Positions 54,241 to 63,488 of a stretch of 64,000 nt of DNA are shown here, in pieces. The translations under genes were made by a program, and so were the position numbers. Under the pieces are notes generated by a model. That model was not told the origin of the DNA, made no database searches, and saw only the letters and a program-made list of their open reading frames with translations. Where the stretch lies: positions 62,001-126,000 of the forward strand of contig JBBRAB010000005.1 in the NCBI GenBank assembly GCA_038207155.1. The letters are read 5' to 3'. The stretch is from FEN-1139 sp038207155 (GTDB lineage Bacteria > Myxococcota_A > Polyangia > Polyangiales > Polyangiaceae). Every line of letters starts with the position of its first letter. Position 1 is the first letter of the stretch.

Positions 54241-55751
54241 GGTCTCGCGCCGGTGCCGGCGTCGAGTGAGGCCTCCTGGGTGCGCGCAGCGATCGTGGCT
54301 TGTACTGCGGCGATAATGGCTTGCCGATCGAGCTTGCCGCTCGGCTGCAGCGGCCATTGCGTGCAGTGAAAATAGTGTCTTGGGCGCTTGAAACGAGCGA
54401 GCTGCGCGAGACACGCCGCCTCGAGCTGAGCGTACAGTTGCGGGTCGAGCTCGCAAAGCGTGGGCAGCAACGCGACGCGTTGGGGTTGGTTGCGGCGTGA
54501 TGAACCTGGGGCCCGGGTCGAGCAGGTCAGTCGCACCACGGCCGCCACGCGCTCGCCCCACTCCGGATCGCTCACGCCGACGACGCAGGCCTCCTCGACG
54601 TGAGGCTGACGCTCGAGCACGCGCTCGACCTCGCTGGGCGCCACGTTCTCACCACCCGTGACGATTCTATCAAGTCGACGGCCCACGGGGATGAGGCGGC
54701 CCTGGTCGTCCAGCTCAGCAAGATCACCCGTTGGAAACCAACCCGCTGGGTCAAGCGCTGCGCGCGGTTCCCCGAGGTAGCGCGTCAGCAGCGCTTGCCC
54801 GCGGATCTGCAGCTCGCCTTCAACAATGCGCAGTTCGACGCCGTCAAGCGGAAGTCCTGCGTCCAGCGGCCGGTGGTCGTCTGGGGGTCGCAGCGCTTCG
54901 CTCAGGGGTTGGAGGGTGAGGGCGGCGCAGGTCTCCGTCATCCCAAAGGTCGTGAGAATCGGCCATCCGCCTGCTCGGGCGCGCCGCACCAGGCTGCGAC
55001 TGCCACGCATCCCCCCGAGCAGCACAGCGCGCAGCGATGGCGGAGGGGACGCACCCTCGATTGCAAGCCAGCGCGTGAGCTGCGTCGGCACGAGCGAGAG
55101 CACCGAGACGCGCTGAGCGTGAAGCTGCGCGAGCTGCTCGACTGGCGACGGGGCATCGGCCAGTACCAACGTTGAGCGCAGCGTCAGGCAGCGCAGCACG
55201 ATGGATAGCCCCCCAATGTGCGCCGCTCCGAGCGACCACAGCCAGCGATCCTCAGGGGAGCCGCCGAGTCTTGCGACCGTCGCTAGCGAGGCTTGTTCGA
55301 GCGCGGTCCGCGCCAGTTCCACGAGTTTCGGCAGGCCCGTTGAGCCACTCGTAGCGAGCACGCAGGCGGTTGACGGCGCCAGTACCCGACGCGACTGCGC
55401 GCGGTGCAGTTCGACCAGCTCGCCGTCGTCTTCGATTCGCAGCCAGAGGGCGCCGCAGCGCTCGACCAGGGCGCGTTGCTCGGCCTCATGCCAGGCAGGA
55501 TGAAGCGGCACAAAGGCTCGCTGATCCTCCAGCAACCAGTAGAGCAACCCGAGGGTCGCCAGCCGTTGATCGGCAACGAACGCGATGGGCTCAATTCCGC
55601 TCCAGAACAGGGCTTTTCCGCGGGCCCGAAACCCTGTCACGAGTCGGAACCAGTCCGCGTAGCTGATGCTTCGATCGCGCGTCAGTAGGGCGGTCGCTTG
55701 GGGGCGTTCGCGTGTCGCAATCTTGAGCGAAAACTGAGCGGACCCTGTCAC
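54213..55751 (-). CDS. menE: o-Succinylbenzoate-CoA ligase
   Basis: A 512-residue adenylate-forming enzyme that converts o-succinylbenzoate, CoA and ATP to OSB-CoA. Motifs: ATSGSTGLPKLVEL (P-loop), TTFGMTETCAA, WFPTGDLAELDD and the late hinge/lysine SGKLDRQAI. Its place as last gene of the men operon supports MenE rather than another acyl-CoA ligase. An additional Arg/Ser/Pro-rich stretch (TRAPGSSRRNQPQ, ~430) lies in the C-terminal domain. The start ATG 55751 is in the four-base overlap with menC. Confidence 0.92.
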   Translation of the reverse strand: MTGSAQFSLKIATRERPQATALLTRDRSISYADWFRLVTGFRARGKALFWSGIEPIAFVADQRLATLGLLYWLLEDQRAFVPLHPAWHEAEQRALVERCGALWLRIEDDGELVELHRAQSRRVLAPSTACVLATSGSTGLPKLVELARTALEQASLATVARLGGSPEDRWLWSLGAAHIGGLSIVLRCLTLRSTLVLADAPSPVEQLAQLHAQRVSVLSLVPTQLTRWLAIEGASPPPSLRAVLLGGMRGSRSLVRRARAGGWPILTTFGMTETCAALTLQPLSEALRPPDDHRPLDAGLPLDGVELRIVEGELQIRGQALLTRYLGEPRAALDPAGWFPTGDLAELDDQGRLIPVGRRLDRIVTGGENVAPSEVERVLERQPHVEEACVVGVSDPEWGERVAAVVRLTCSTRAPGSSRRNQPQRVALLPTLCELDPQLYAQLEAACLAQLARFKRPRHYFHCTQWPLQPSGKLDRQAIIAAVQATIAARTQEASLDAGTGARPQSSPIPNT

Positions 55752-56845
55752 CGCAGCTCCGCGAGCGGCAGCCCCGCCATGGGAACGGCGGCCGCGAAGG
55801 TTCCGGCCAAGCCAAGGACCTGTAGGCGTCGCTCGAGGGCGAGCGCTGGGTGCGGACAGAGCCCCTGAGCGAAGCCTGTGTCGCCGATGCCGTGCGCCAG
55901 CGCCACGGCCGCGGCCATGGCAACGGGGCCATCGAAGAGGTGCGTGACGACGACGCCCAACCCCAGCTCGCGAGCAGCCATGGCAAAACGCCGAGCGCGA
56001 AATAGCCCAAGGAGGCTCGGCTTGAGCACGATGGCCGTGAGCCCCAATTCCCGACGACGGCCGAGCGCCGACTCTAGTAGGCCCGGCTGAGCCAGAGATT
56101 CATCGAGCGCCAGCGGTACCGCTGGCTCGCTCAGCTGCGAGAGCTGTTCGGTCGGGACCGGCTCTTCGACGAACTCAGGCGCGTAGGGCACGAGTCGACT
56201 CAACAGGTCACGTGCCTGAGGGAGCGGGTAAGCACGGTTGGCGTCGAGCCGCAGCCGAAACTCCATGCCAAAGCGCCGCCGCAACTCGGCTATCCGCGCG
56301 CAGTCCGCGTCGACCGCGTCCGGACCACGCAGCTTGAGCTTGAGCGTGTGAAAGCCGGCATCGAGTCGCTGCTCGGCGAGCTCGAGTAGCGCTCCGTCCT
56401 GTTCCCCGTCGAGCAGCGCCGACAGCGGAAGCAATGGAAGCTGCTCGACGGGCTCCGTGATGGACAGCAGCTTCCAGGCGGGCAGCTCGAGCTGCTGCGA
56501 CACTAGATCGAGCATCGCGGACTCGACCGCCGTTCTCGCGCCACGCACCGGGGCCACTCGTCGCGCGACGAGATCCTCCAGTTTTCGGTGAAAGCCAAAG
56601 TTGGGAGCGTTGAGGCTGAGCGAACGAACGTCGAGGCGTCCAAGCGCCTGTACGACGGCCTCCAGCGTATCGGGGCAGTAGCCTGGGAGCGGAGTCGATT
56701 CACCGAGACCGCGGCGCTCGTCGCGGTCCCGCAGGCTCAGCACAACCCCCGAACGCGTCTGCGTGCGGTGCCCGTGGCCGCCGACCGGCGCGGGGAGCTC
56801 CACGCTCAAACGCTTCATTTCTAGGCTGACTGGTCGCAGTTTCAT
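55748..56845 (-). CDS. menC: o-Succinylbenzoate synthase
   Basis: A 365-residue enolase-superfamily enzyme. GLGESTPLPGY opens the capping domain; the barrel carries FHTLKLKLRG (the K-x-K base), FRLRLDANRAY (first metal Asp), FVEEPVPTEQ (Glu), LALDESLAQP (Asp) and TAIVLKPSLLG (second Lys). It dehydrates SHCHC to o-succinylbenzoate. ATG 56845 is chosen: it gives the usual N-terminus and overlaps menA by four bases (ATGA). Upstream in-frame starts lie inside menA. Confidence 0.93.
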   Translation of the reverse strand: MKLRPVSLEMKRLSVELPAPVGGHGHRTQTRSGVVLSLRDRDERRGLGESTPLPGYCPDTLEAVVQALGRLDVRSLSLNAPNFGFHRKLEDLVARRVAPVRGARTAVESAMLDLVSQQLELPAWKLLSITEPVEQLPLLPLSALLDGEQDGALLELAEQRLDAGFHTLKLKLRGPDAVDADCARIAELRRRFGMEFRLRLDANRAYPLPQARDLLSRLVPYAPEFVEEPVPTEQLSQLSEPAVPLALDESLAQPGLLESALGRRRELGLTAIVLKPSLLGLFRARRFAMAARELGLGVVVTHLFDGPVAMAAAVALAHGIGDTGFAQGLCPHPALALERRLQVLGLAGTFAAAVPMAGLPLAELR

Positions 56846-57738
56846 GACAACCAGAGTCCAAGGGAAAGCAGCCCACTCACGAGCAAGGCCAGGGCGGCGG
56901 TGCTCGCTAGCACGCGGTTGAGCGGTCGTCCGCGCTGGGTCCGAACGCTGGCCCACAGCTGAATGCCACGCGGCACGAGCAAGAGCGGCAAGCTGGGCCA
57001 GGCCGAATGGCGCCAGAACGCGAGCGCGACGCAGGCCAGCATCGCCAGCAGCAGCAGCAGCCCATACTCACCGATTACCCAGCTTGGCCCGAAGCGAACA
57101 GCCAGGGTCTGCTTGCCGGTTTGCTGGTCTTCGGCGTGGTCACGCAGGTTGTTCACCACGAGGATATTCGTGACAAGCAGGCCTGGAACGGCGCTCGCGA
57201 GCCAGACCTGTCCGCTTAAGGGAGCGGAAAGAAGGTAGACGGTTCCGAGCACCGCCACCGGTCCGAAGAACAGGAAGGCGAACAGATCACCAAGCCCCTT
57301 GGGACCCAAGGGATAGGGGCCGGCGGTGTAGGCCAAAGCAGCCAGCAGTGAGCTCAAGCCGACGCCTACAATCAGCCAACCCCCGAGCGCCACGAGGTAG
57401 CTACCGAGAAGTAGCGCCAACGCGCTGGTCAGCAGCAGCGCCCAGCGGAGCTGCGTCGGACTGAGCAGGCCCAGCTGCGCGGCGCGCGGCGGACCGAGGC
57501 GCTGTGCGGTGTCTCGACCGCGCTCGAAGTCGAACAGATCATTGGCAAGATTCGAGACAATTTGCAACAGTACCGCTCCGAGCGCGATCGCGATCGCGCT
57601 CGCCCCCGCGAGGCTCGGGCGCGCCAGACTGACGCCCAAGACCACCGGCGCAAGCGACGCGGGAAGGGTTCGCGGTCGTATTGCTAGCCAGTAGGCGCCG
57701 ACAGAACCCGGCACAGGAAGCGTGCGCGTTTCACTCAC
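56842..57738 (-). CDS. menA: 1,4-Dihydroxy-2-naphthoate polyprenyltransferase
   Basis: A 298-residue UbiA-family membrane prenyltransferase with about nine helices. The first Asp-rich site is NLANDLFDFERGRDTAQRLG (N-D-x2-D-x4-D) and the second is VVNNLRDHAEDQQTGKQTLA (D-x3-D). It attaches the polyprenyl chain to DHNA to give demethylmenaquinone. It starts at ATG 57738 in a four-base overlap with menB and ends in a four-base overlap with menC. It lies in the membrane; all other products of the operon are soluble. Confidence 0.94.
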   Translation of the reverse strand: MSETRTLPVPGSVGAYWLAIRPRTLPASLAPVVLGVSLARPSLAGASAIAIALGAVLLQIVSNLANDLFDFERGRDTAQRLGPPRAAQLGLLSPTQLRWALLLTSALALLLGSYLVALGGWLIVGVGLSSLLAALAYTAGPYPLGPKGLGDLFAFLFFGPVAVLGTVYLLSAPLSGQVWLASAVPGLLVTNILVVNNLRDHAEDQQTGKQTLAVRFGPSWVIGEYGLLLLLAMLACVALAFWRHSAWPSLPLLLVPRGIQLWASVRTQRGRPLNRVLASTAALALLVSGLLSLGLWLS

Positions 57739-58559
57739 GGAAGACGCCGGAATTTGCCGAAATTTGGCGGCCGCTTCTCGAGATACGCCGCCTTGCCCTC
57801 TTGGCCCTCTTCAGTGAGGTAGTAGAGCAGGGTCGCGTTGCCAGCGAGCTCTTGGAGCCCCGCCTGACCGTCACAGTCGGCATTGAGCGCGGACTTGAGG
57901 CAACGCAGAGCCAGCGGAGAGTGCCCGAGGATCTCGTGGCACCACTGAACCGTCTCGCGCTCAAGCTGGGCGAGCGGCACGACGCAGTTGACGAGACCCA
58001 TGTCGAGCGCCTGCTGGGCATCGTACTGGCGACACAGAAACCAGATCTCGCGAGCCTTTTTCTGGCCAACGATGCGCGCCATGTAAGAGGCCCCAAATCC
58101 ACCGTCGAAGCTGCCAACCCGCGGTCCCGTCTGGCCAAACCGTGCGTTGTCCGCGGCAATCGTCAGATCACAGACCATATGCAGCACATGCCCGCCACCG
58201 ATGGCGTAACCAGCGACCATCGCGATCACGGGCTTGGGCAGGGTGCGGATCTGTCGTTGGAGATCGAGCACGTTGAGACGCGGAACGCCGTCTCCGCCGA
58301 TGTAGCCACCCGAGCCGCGCACTCGCTGATCGCCACCCGAGCAGAAGGCGAGGTCGCCCTCTCCGGTGAGGATGACGACCCCTATTTCCTCGTCATCGCG
58401 AGCGAGGTCGAAGGCAGTCAGCAGTTCGTCGACCGTTTGAGGCCGAAACGCATTGCGAACTTCCGGGCGGTTGATCGTGATTTTCGCAATCCCCGTGCCG
58501 CTCGTTTCGTAGCGAATGTCCTCGAAGGTTCGTACGGCATTCCAGGTCAGATCGGTCAT
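57735..58559 (-). CDS. menB: 1,4-Dihydroxy-2-naphthoyl-CoA synthase
   Basis: A 274-residue crotonase-fold enzyme that cyclises OSB-CoA. The FCSGGDQRVRG loop, a GYAIGGGHVLHMVCDLTIAAD stretch in two parts, TGPRVGSFDGGFGA and KKAREIWFLCRQYDAQQALDMGLVN are all MenB-specific. The final region NFGKFRRLP is typical of the C-terminus, which closes the neighbouring subunit's site. ATG 58559 lies in a four-base overlap with menH; the in-frame GTG upstream would add an Arg-rich piece without homology. Confidence 0.95.
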   Translation of the reverse strand: MTDLTWNAVRTFEDIRYETSGTGIAKITINRPEVRNAFRPQTVDELLTAFDLARDDEEIGVVILTGEGDLAFCSGGDQRVRGSGGYIGGDGVPRLNVLDLQRQIRTLPKPVIAMVAGYAIGGGHVLHMVCDLTIAADNARFGQTGPRVGSFDGGFGASYMARIVGQKKAREIWFLCRQYDAQQALDMGLVNCVVPLAQLERETVQWCHEILGHSPLALRCLKSALNADCDGQAGLQELAGNATLLYYLTEEGQEGKAAYLEKRPPNFGKFRRLP

Positions 58560-59314
58560 AGCGAGGCTCCTCGCGCAAGCTCGCGGGCGAGGGCGCCCGG
58601 TGCCTGCAGCGGTAGGTGATGACCCGCGCCGTCTACCACGCGAAGCCTGGCGTGGGGGAGTTCCTCGACCAGCCCCGCGGCCAGTGCCCGAAAGCGCTGG
58701 TCCTCGGCGCCAACGATCAGCTGCACGGGACACCGCAGGGTGGTCCAGGCCTCGCGATAGCTCGGCATTTCGGCGAGTCCATAGCTCCGCATGGCGTGGG
58801 CCAGCCCCTGGGGCGCGGCCCTCCGTCGCTCAAGCTGCTCGGCCGCGAGCTCAGCTGGGGCGACGGTGCCGAGTGACCGAAACAGCGGTTGCGCGAACCA
58901 GTCCGCCAGAACCGTCTCAAGCGGACGGGTCTCAAGTTGGCTCGCCCAGTGTTCATCGGCTTGGCGGCGCTCGGCGCGCTGCTCGGTCGAATCCAGTCCG
59001 CGGCGCCCCGAAACCAGATGCAGTTGGGCGATCCGGTCCGGTAGCAGCGCGGCCAGCCCGAGGGCGAGTCGCGCCCCCAAGCTGTAGCCCACCAGTTGCA
59101 TCGGGGCGCTATCGAAGGACTCCAGCCACCCCGCCAAACGGGCCACCTCGTCCACAAAACTGGTCCCGTAGCACGCGTTCGGCCCCCAACTGGACCCGTG
59201 GCCCCCGAGCCAAGGGACGAGCGTCTGATGCGCCTCTGGGAGCATGCGTAGGACGGGCGCCCAAGTGTGTGGTCCCCCCCAAAAACCGTGCAAGAGCAAC
59301 CACGGGCGAGTCAC
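58556..59314 (-). CDS. menH: 2-Succinyl-6-hydroxy-2,4-cyclohexadiene-1-carboxylate synthase
   Basis: A 252-residue alpha/beta-hydrolase: LLLHGFWGGPHTWAPVL, the nucleophile elbow VGYSLGARLALGLA (Ser), VSGRRGLDS and a late VVDGAGHHLPLQAP (His). These fit MenH, which eliminates pyruvate from SEPHCHC. It sits between menD and menB with GTG 59314 in a four-base overlap with menD. A MenI-type thioesterase would have a hot-dog fold; this is not one. Confidence 0.92.
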   Translation of the reverse strand: MTRPWLLLHGFWGGPHTWAPVLRMLPEAHQTLVPWLGGHGSSWGPNACYGTSFVDEVARLAGWLESFDSAPMQLVGYSLGARLALGLAALLPDRIAQLHLVSGRRGLDSTEQRAERRQADEHWASQLETRPLETVLADWFAQPLFRSLGTVAPAELAAEQLERRRAAPQGLAHAMRSYGLAEMPSYREAWTTLRCPVQLIVGAEDQRFRALAAGLVEELPHARLRVVDGAGHHLPLQAPGALARELARGASL

Positions 59315-61104
59315 TTCACTCCATCCGCGCTCGGGCTCGCCAGGCGTCGCCGAAGCTCTGCCACGAGCTCCCGGGTGTCTTTTGCGGAAGAGTCCGGGTC
59401 GACCTTGACGACCAGCAGCGTCGCCCCGGCGTGCGAAAAACTACGACCCATGGCCGCGCAGAGTTCGTCTCGACTCGATGCGCGCTCGAGCGCCACCCCA
59501 TAGAGGCTGGCCGCCGCGGTGAGCTGACAATCGTGCGGCGTCGTCCAGTACTCGAGCTCGCGCGGCGTCACGGCCGAGTGGACGGGAAGCTGCTCGAAAA
59601 TGCGGCCCCCACCGTTGTCGATCACCACGACCACGAGTGGCGTCGTGACGCGGCGGGCCGCAAAGAGGCCGCCGACGTCGTGGAGAAAACTCATGTCCCC
59701 GAGCAGGAGCGTCGTCGGTTTGCCCGAGCCTCGAGCCAGCCCGCTTGCAAACGAGACCAGTCCGTCGATGCCGTTGACCCCCCTGAGCGCGTGGGTCGTC
59801 ACGCCGCGGGCAACGGCCGCGCCGAGCAGATCGACCTCGCGCAGGGGGAGACTGTTACCGAGCACCAGCTCGGAGTCCTCTGGAAGCGTCGAAAGCAGGC
59901 TCGCGATCAAACTGAGCTCACTTGCGGGGTGCCGTGCTGCGGCGGTCTCAAGCGCTGCAGGCAATTCCGCCTGAACCCTAGCCGCTCCCGCGCGCCAGGT
60001 GGCGGCGTAAGGGACGCGCTGCGACGCAGGCTCAGGAAGCGCTGCGGCGAGCGCAGGCAAAGTGAGGCCGAGCGCCCCTTCGACATGGGTGACCGCGCGC
60101 CCCGTGGTCTCGGGCCAACCCGTGGCCGAAAATAGCAGTAGCTCGGCCGAAGCCGCGGGGCCCGCCAGGTAGCGTTCCCACGCCGCACTCACCAAACCCG
60201 GACCCACCTGCAAGATGAGCTCAGGGGCGGCCCCGAAAAGGCCCGGATCACAGCGAAGCGTCGCGTCATACGCCGCGATCACCCAGGGTCGCAGCTCCGC
60301 ACGGAGCTTCTGTCGCCAAGGATGCGCGATGTCGAGCAGCACGGGATAGCCGGTGCGCTGCGCCAGCCTGGCAAGCTCGCTCTGAGCGAGCTCGAGCGTC
60401 GCCGAAAAGCCGCAGGTGATCACGCCGCGGGGCTGCTCGCGCAGGCGCTGCGCGAGGGCCGTCAGTCGCTGCTGTGACGGGGCCGCGACGCGCGCTTTCG
60501 CGGGTGGCAGCGCGGACGCGATGAGCCCGGCGAGTTGCTGCTCGAGTGCTGGGGGCAGCGCGACGGGTTCGAGCGGTTTTCGCAGTGGAACGTTGAAATG
60601 CACCGGGCCGGGCAGGGGACCTTGCGCCTTTTCGACGGTCGAAAGCACACGTCGACGAAGTGCAGGCCACTGCTGCGCAAGTGGACTCGGTTCCCCGAAC
60701 TCGACTGCTGCCCGCACGAACGAGCCAAAGACGCGCACTTGATCGAGCGTCTGTGGGGCCGAGCAGTCCTGTAACTCGGGCGGGCGATCAGCGGTCAGCA
60801 GTACCAGCGGCACGCCCGACTGCGACGCCTCCATCACTGCCGGCAGGTAGTTGCCTACCGCAGTGCCCGACGTGCAGAGCAGGCCGACCGCGCTCTGACT
60901 GGCCCTGGCCCATCCCAAGGCGAAAAACCCTGCAGAACGCTCATCGAGCACGAGTGCGCAGTCGAGCTCCGAACAGCGTAGCGCCGCCACCGCCAAGGGC
61001 GTCGAGCGTGACCCTGGCGAGATCACCCAATGACGCACCTCAGCGCGCGCGAGGGTCCCAAGCAGGAGCCTTGCCCAGAGGGTTTGTAGGGCCGGCGCGG
61101 TCAC
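59311..61104 (-). CDS. menD: SEPHCHC synthase (MenD)
   Basis: A 597-residue thiamine-diphosphate enzyme that joins isochorismate and 2-oxoglutarate. The N-terminus has VISPGSRSTPLAVAAL and ALDERSAGFFALG-type residues (VLDERSAGFFALGWA). The ThDP site shows LLLGDMSFLHDVGGLF and VVIDNGGGRIFEQLP (GDx-N motif variant, with N-N). It overlaps menF (start 61104) and menH by four bases each. Length is normal. No fusion with menF or menH, unlike some bacteria and plants. Confidence 0.95.
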   Translation of the reverse strand: MTAPALQTLWARLLLGTLARAEVRHWVISPGSRSTPLAVAALRCSELDCALVLDERSAGFFALGWARASQSAVGLLCTSGTAVGNYLPAVMEASQSGVPLVLLTADRPPELQDCSAPQTLDQVRVFGSFVRAAVEFGEPSPLAQQWPALRRRVLSTVEKAQGPLPGPVHFNVPLRKPLEPVALPPALEQQLAGLIASALPPAKARVAAPSQQRLTALAQRLREQPRGVITCGFSATLELAQSELARLAQRTGYPVLLDIAHPWRQKLRAELRPWVIAAYDATLRCDPGLFGAAPELILQVGPGLVSAAWERYLAGPAASAELLLFSATGWPETTGRAVTHVEGALGLTLPALAAALPEPASQRVPYAATWRAGAARVQAELPAALETAAARHPASELSLIASLLSTLPEDSELVLGNSLPLREVDLLGAAVARGVTTHALRGVNGIDGLVSFASGLARGSGKPTTLLLGDMSFLHDVGGLFAARRVTTPLVVVVIDNGGGRIFEQLPVHSAVTPRELEYWTTPHDCQLTAAASLYGVALERASSRDELCAAMGRSFSHAGATLLVVKVDPDSSAKDTRELVAELRRRLASPSADGVK

Positions 61105-62600
61105 AGCGTGATTCGCTCCACGTCGTTGCGCAGGGGAGGCTCAACGTCGCACGGCGGGGGAGCGACTGAGGTTGCGAGCAGGCCGAGCGCTTCTCCGAGC
61201 CCGCGCAGCTTTTGCTCGGTTTCATCCCATTCCGCGCCGGGAGAGGAGTCGCGCAGCACGCCGGCCCCGCCAAACAGCCTGGCGCGATTGCCTTGAAAGA
61301 GGCCTGAACGCAGAGTAACCACGAAATCCCCGTCTCCCTCAGCATCGAACCAGCCGAGCGAGCCCGCATACCAGCCGCGGCAAAGGGCTTCATGCGCATC
61401 GAGGTAGTCTTGCGCCAGCGCGGCGGGCGCGCCGCCAACCGCAGGCGTTGGATGCAGCTCTGCCGCCAGGCGGACGGCATGCTGTCGCCGACCAAACCGA
61501 GCCGTGATGGGAGTGTGCAGATGAATCACGTTTCGAAGGTGACGGAAGCCCGGAAACGTTGAAAACTCCACGCGCGCGCCGAGCTCACGGCAACGCGTGA
61601 CGATGGCCTCGACCACGAGCGCGTGCTCACGCCGATCTTTGTCGCTCGCGAGGAGGTGACGTTCGGCATCCTTGTCTTCGGCGCGGACAGAGCCGGCCAA
61701 GGCTTCGGTCGTCATCTCGCGACCGCGAAGCGAGAGCAGCCGCTCTGGGGTGGCTCCGAGAAATGTCGACTGCCCGCGGCGGACTGCAAAGAGCGTTGTA
61801 TCTGGATAGAGCTCCCCCAGCCGCGCGAGCACGCTCTCGAGCGCGGGAGCTTCGTCGAAGGTGAGCTCGACGGCCCGCGCCAGAACGACCTTCTGAAGCT
61901 CGCCTTGGCTCATCGTTGCGGTGGCGGCGCTGACCAGCGCCTGCCACTGCTCGCGGGGAGGCTGTTCGCTTCGCGGGCAGCTTAAGGTCTGCGAGGCGAG
62001 CGAGCGCAGTTGGCTCGCTTCGGTCGCCAACTCCCGCAGGGTTCGCAGTTGCTGTTCGAACTGGGTAGCCCAGGTCACAACATCCCTTGGCGCTGTGAGT
62101 TCTTCGCTGCGAAGCGTGAGCGTGAGGGTCGCCTGCTCGCTGCTGGCGCAGTACCGCCAGCGCGGCAAACTGAGCTCGAGCGAAGCAAAATCGCTCCAAG
62201 CGGGGTCACTCCTTTGAGTGGTCGGAAAGGCGGCACCCAGCCAACAACGCGGTGCCAGTGCAGGTGCGTTCCAGCCGAGCCTCAGCCAGTTGTTCAGCAG
62301 GGCGGAGGCCTGACCCAGGGGCGCCTCGACCTCGGACAAACCTGGCGCCGTCCATCCAATTGCCGTCCCAAAAACCACCTCGCCGAGCGGGTCGCAACCG
62401 CGTCCGGCGTAAAGCAGCGCGTCTTGACCCTGCGCGTGACGGACAAATACCTGAGCCAGCTCTAGGTTTGGTGCCGCCAAGGTGAGCGAGAGCATCGCTC
62501 GACCCGACCGACTGAGCTGCCTAAGGAGCTCGCCAAAATCCGGAGAATCTTCCAGGATCTCGCTGGGCCGGACCGTGTCCGCGATCGCCGTTGAGCTCAC
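61101..62600 (-). CDS. menF: Isochorismate synthase
   Basis: A 499-residue chorismate-utilising enzyme. The C-terminal catalytic domain carries LQKVVLARAVELTF, TTLFAVRRGQSTFLGATPERLL, MTTEALAGSVRAEDKDAERHL, the KDRREHALVVEAI helix, HLHTPITARFG and HPTPAVGGAP, followed by GWYAGSLGWFD. These match isochorismate synthases (MenF/EntC). The poorly conserved N-terminal ~230 residues are the usual open-sheet domain. It begins six bases after the ubiE/menG stop; ATG 62600. It commits chorismate to menaquinone. Confidence 0.93.
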   Translation of the reverse strand: MSSTAIADTVRPSEILEDSPDFGELLRQLSRSGRAMLSLTLAAPNLELAQVFVRHAQGQDALLYAGRGCDPLGEVVFGTAIGWTAPGLSEVEAPLGQASALLNNWLRLGWNAPALAPRCWLGAAFPTTQRSDPAWSDFASLELSLPRWRYCASSEQATLTLTLRSEELTAPRDVVTWATQFEQQLRTLRELATEASQLRSLASQTLSCPRSEQPPREQWQALVSAATATMSQGELQKVVLARAVELTFDEAPALESVLARLGELYPDTTLFAVRRGQSTFLGATPERLLSLRGREMTTEALAGSVRAEDKDAERHLLASDKDRREHALVVEAIVTRCRELGARVEFSTFPGFRHLRNVIHLHTPITARFGRRQHAVRLAAELHPTPAVGGAPAALAQDYLDAHEALCRGWYAGSLGWFDAEGDGDFVVTLRSGLFQGNRARLFGGAGVLRDSSPGAEWDETEQKLRGLGEALGLLATSVAPPPCDVEPPLRNDVERITL

Positions 62601-62606
62601 GGATGC

Positions 62607-63326
62607 CTAGGTCCCCCTGACCGTCGCCACATAGAGGTGGCATGCGCCAAAACCGAGGCGTTTGAGCGAGAGCGGTTCGAGCCCCGACTCGGCAATGAGC
62701 TCCTGGAACTGTTCGGCGGGGGGGAACGCCGCGATCGACTGCTCAAGGTAACGGTACTCCGAAGCGCCGGACAGCAAGGCTCCCATCCAGGGCACCACGG
62801 AACGGACGTGCCAGCGAGCCAGAGTTCCAAATAGTCCCTGAGCGCGCGGCGCACTGAGCTCGAGCAGCGCCACGCGTCCCGAGGGACGCAGCACGCGAGC
62901 CATTTCCTTGAGTGCTTTGAGCCGATCGGGAACATTTCGAATCCCGAACGCCATCGTGATTCCGTCAAACTGAGCGTTTTCGAAGGGCAGCTGTTCGGCG
63001 TCTCCGCGGATCAGACTGACTCGAGACTCAAGGCCCGCAGCAGCCAGCTTACGCTGCCCGACCTCAAGCATCCCGACGCTCGGGTCCAGCCCCACCACGG
63101 TGCAGTCGGGAGCCGTGCGGGCCACTCGAATCGCAAGATCGGCGGTTCCGGTCGCAAGATCCAGCACGCGAGCGGCCGCAGGAAGCTCGAGCGATTTCAC
63201 CGTCGCGCGGCGCCAGCTCTGGTCCGTCCCAAACGACATGAGACGGTTGAGGAGGTCGTAGCGCCCGGCGATGCGATCGAACATTTCGCCGGAGCCAAAT
63301 CGGACGGGTGCGGGAGGATCGGTCAT
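62607..63326 (-). CDS. menG: Demethylmenaquinone methyltransferase (UbiE/MenG)
   Basis: A 239-residue SAM methyltransferase, the last chemical step but the first gene of the operon. FDRIAGRYDLLNRLMSFGTDQSWRR, LDLATGTADLAIR (SAM site), VGLDPSVGMLEVG, FDGITMAFGIRNVPDR and EYRYLEQSIAAFP are the UbiE/COQ5 signatures. It could also serve ubiquinone, but no ubi genes are in the window. ATG 63326 is 163 bases from the divergent ccmH-like start. Confidence 0.94.
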   Translation of the reverse strand: MTDPPAPVRFGSGEMFDRIAGRYDLLNRLMSFGTDQSWRRATVKSLELPAAARVLDLATGTADLAIRVARTAPDCTVVGLDPSVGMLEVGQRKLAAAGLESRVSLIRGDAEQLPFENAQFDGITMAFGIRNVPDRLKALKEMARVLRPSGRVALLELSAPRAQGLFGTLARWHVRSVVPWMGALLSGASEYRYLEQSIAAFPPAEQFQELIAESGLEPLSLKRLGFGACHLYVATVRGT

Positions 63327-63360
63327 CTGGAATCACGGGTCGCGGCAGTCCTCGACCACT

Positions 63361-63412
63361 CGCTACTTAGCGCTGAAGTCTGCTTCGTCACGTCCGAACC
63401 GCATAAGTAGCG
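63361..63412. promoter_or_regulatory. Inverted repeat in the divergent menG / ccmH-like control region
   Basis: CGCTACTTA (63361-63369) and its exact inverse TAAGTAGCG (63404-63412), separated by 34 bases, lie between the divergent genes. Position and symmetry suggest regulator half-sites, but no known motif is matched. Confidence 0.4.
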
Positions 63413-63488
63413 CCAGGTCAGGATGAGGGGAGGGGCCCCATCGGAGGAAAGCTCGGCACGTCGTCGCGAGCTGTGGCAGATTCCGGCC

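Noticed and set aside
55404..55688. Plus-strand frames opposite menE
   Set aside because: Shadow frames antisense to a well-supported enzyme; no homology pattern.
58516..60135. A 539-residue plus-strand frame opposite menB, menH and menD
   Set aside because: Long only because antisense frames stay open in GC-rich coding DNA. The sequence is Arg/Pro-rich without any domain, while the minus strand encodes three recognised enzymes.
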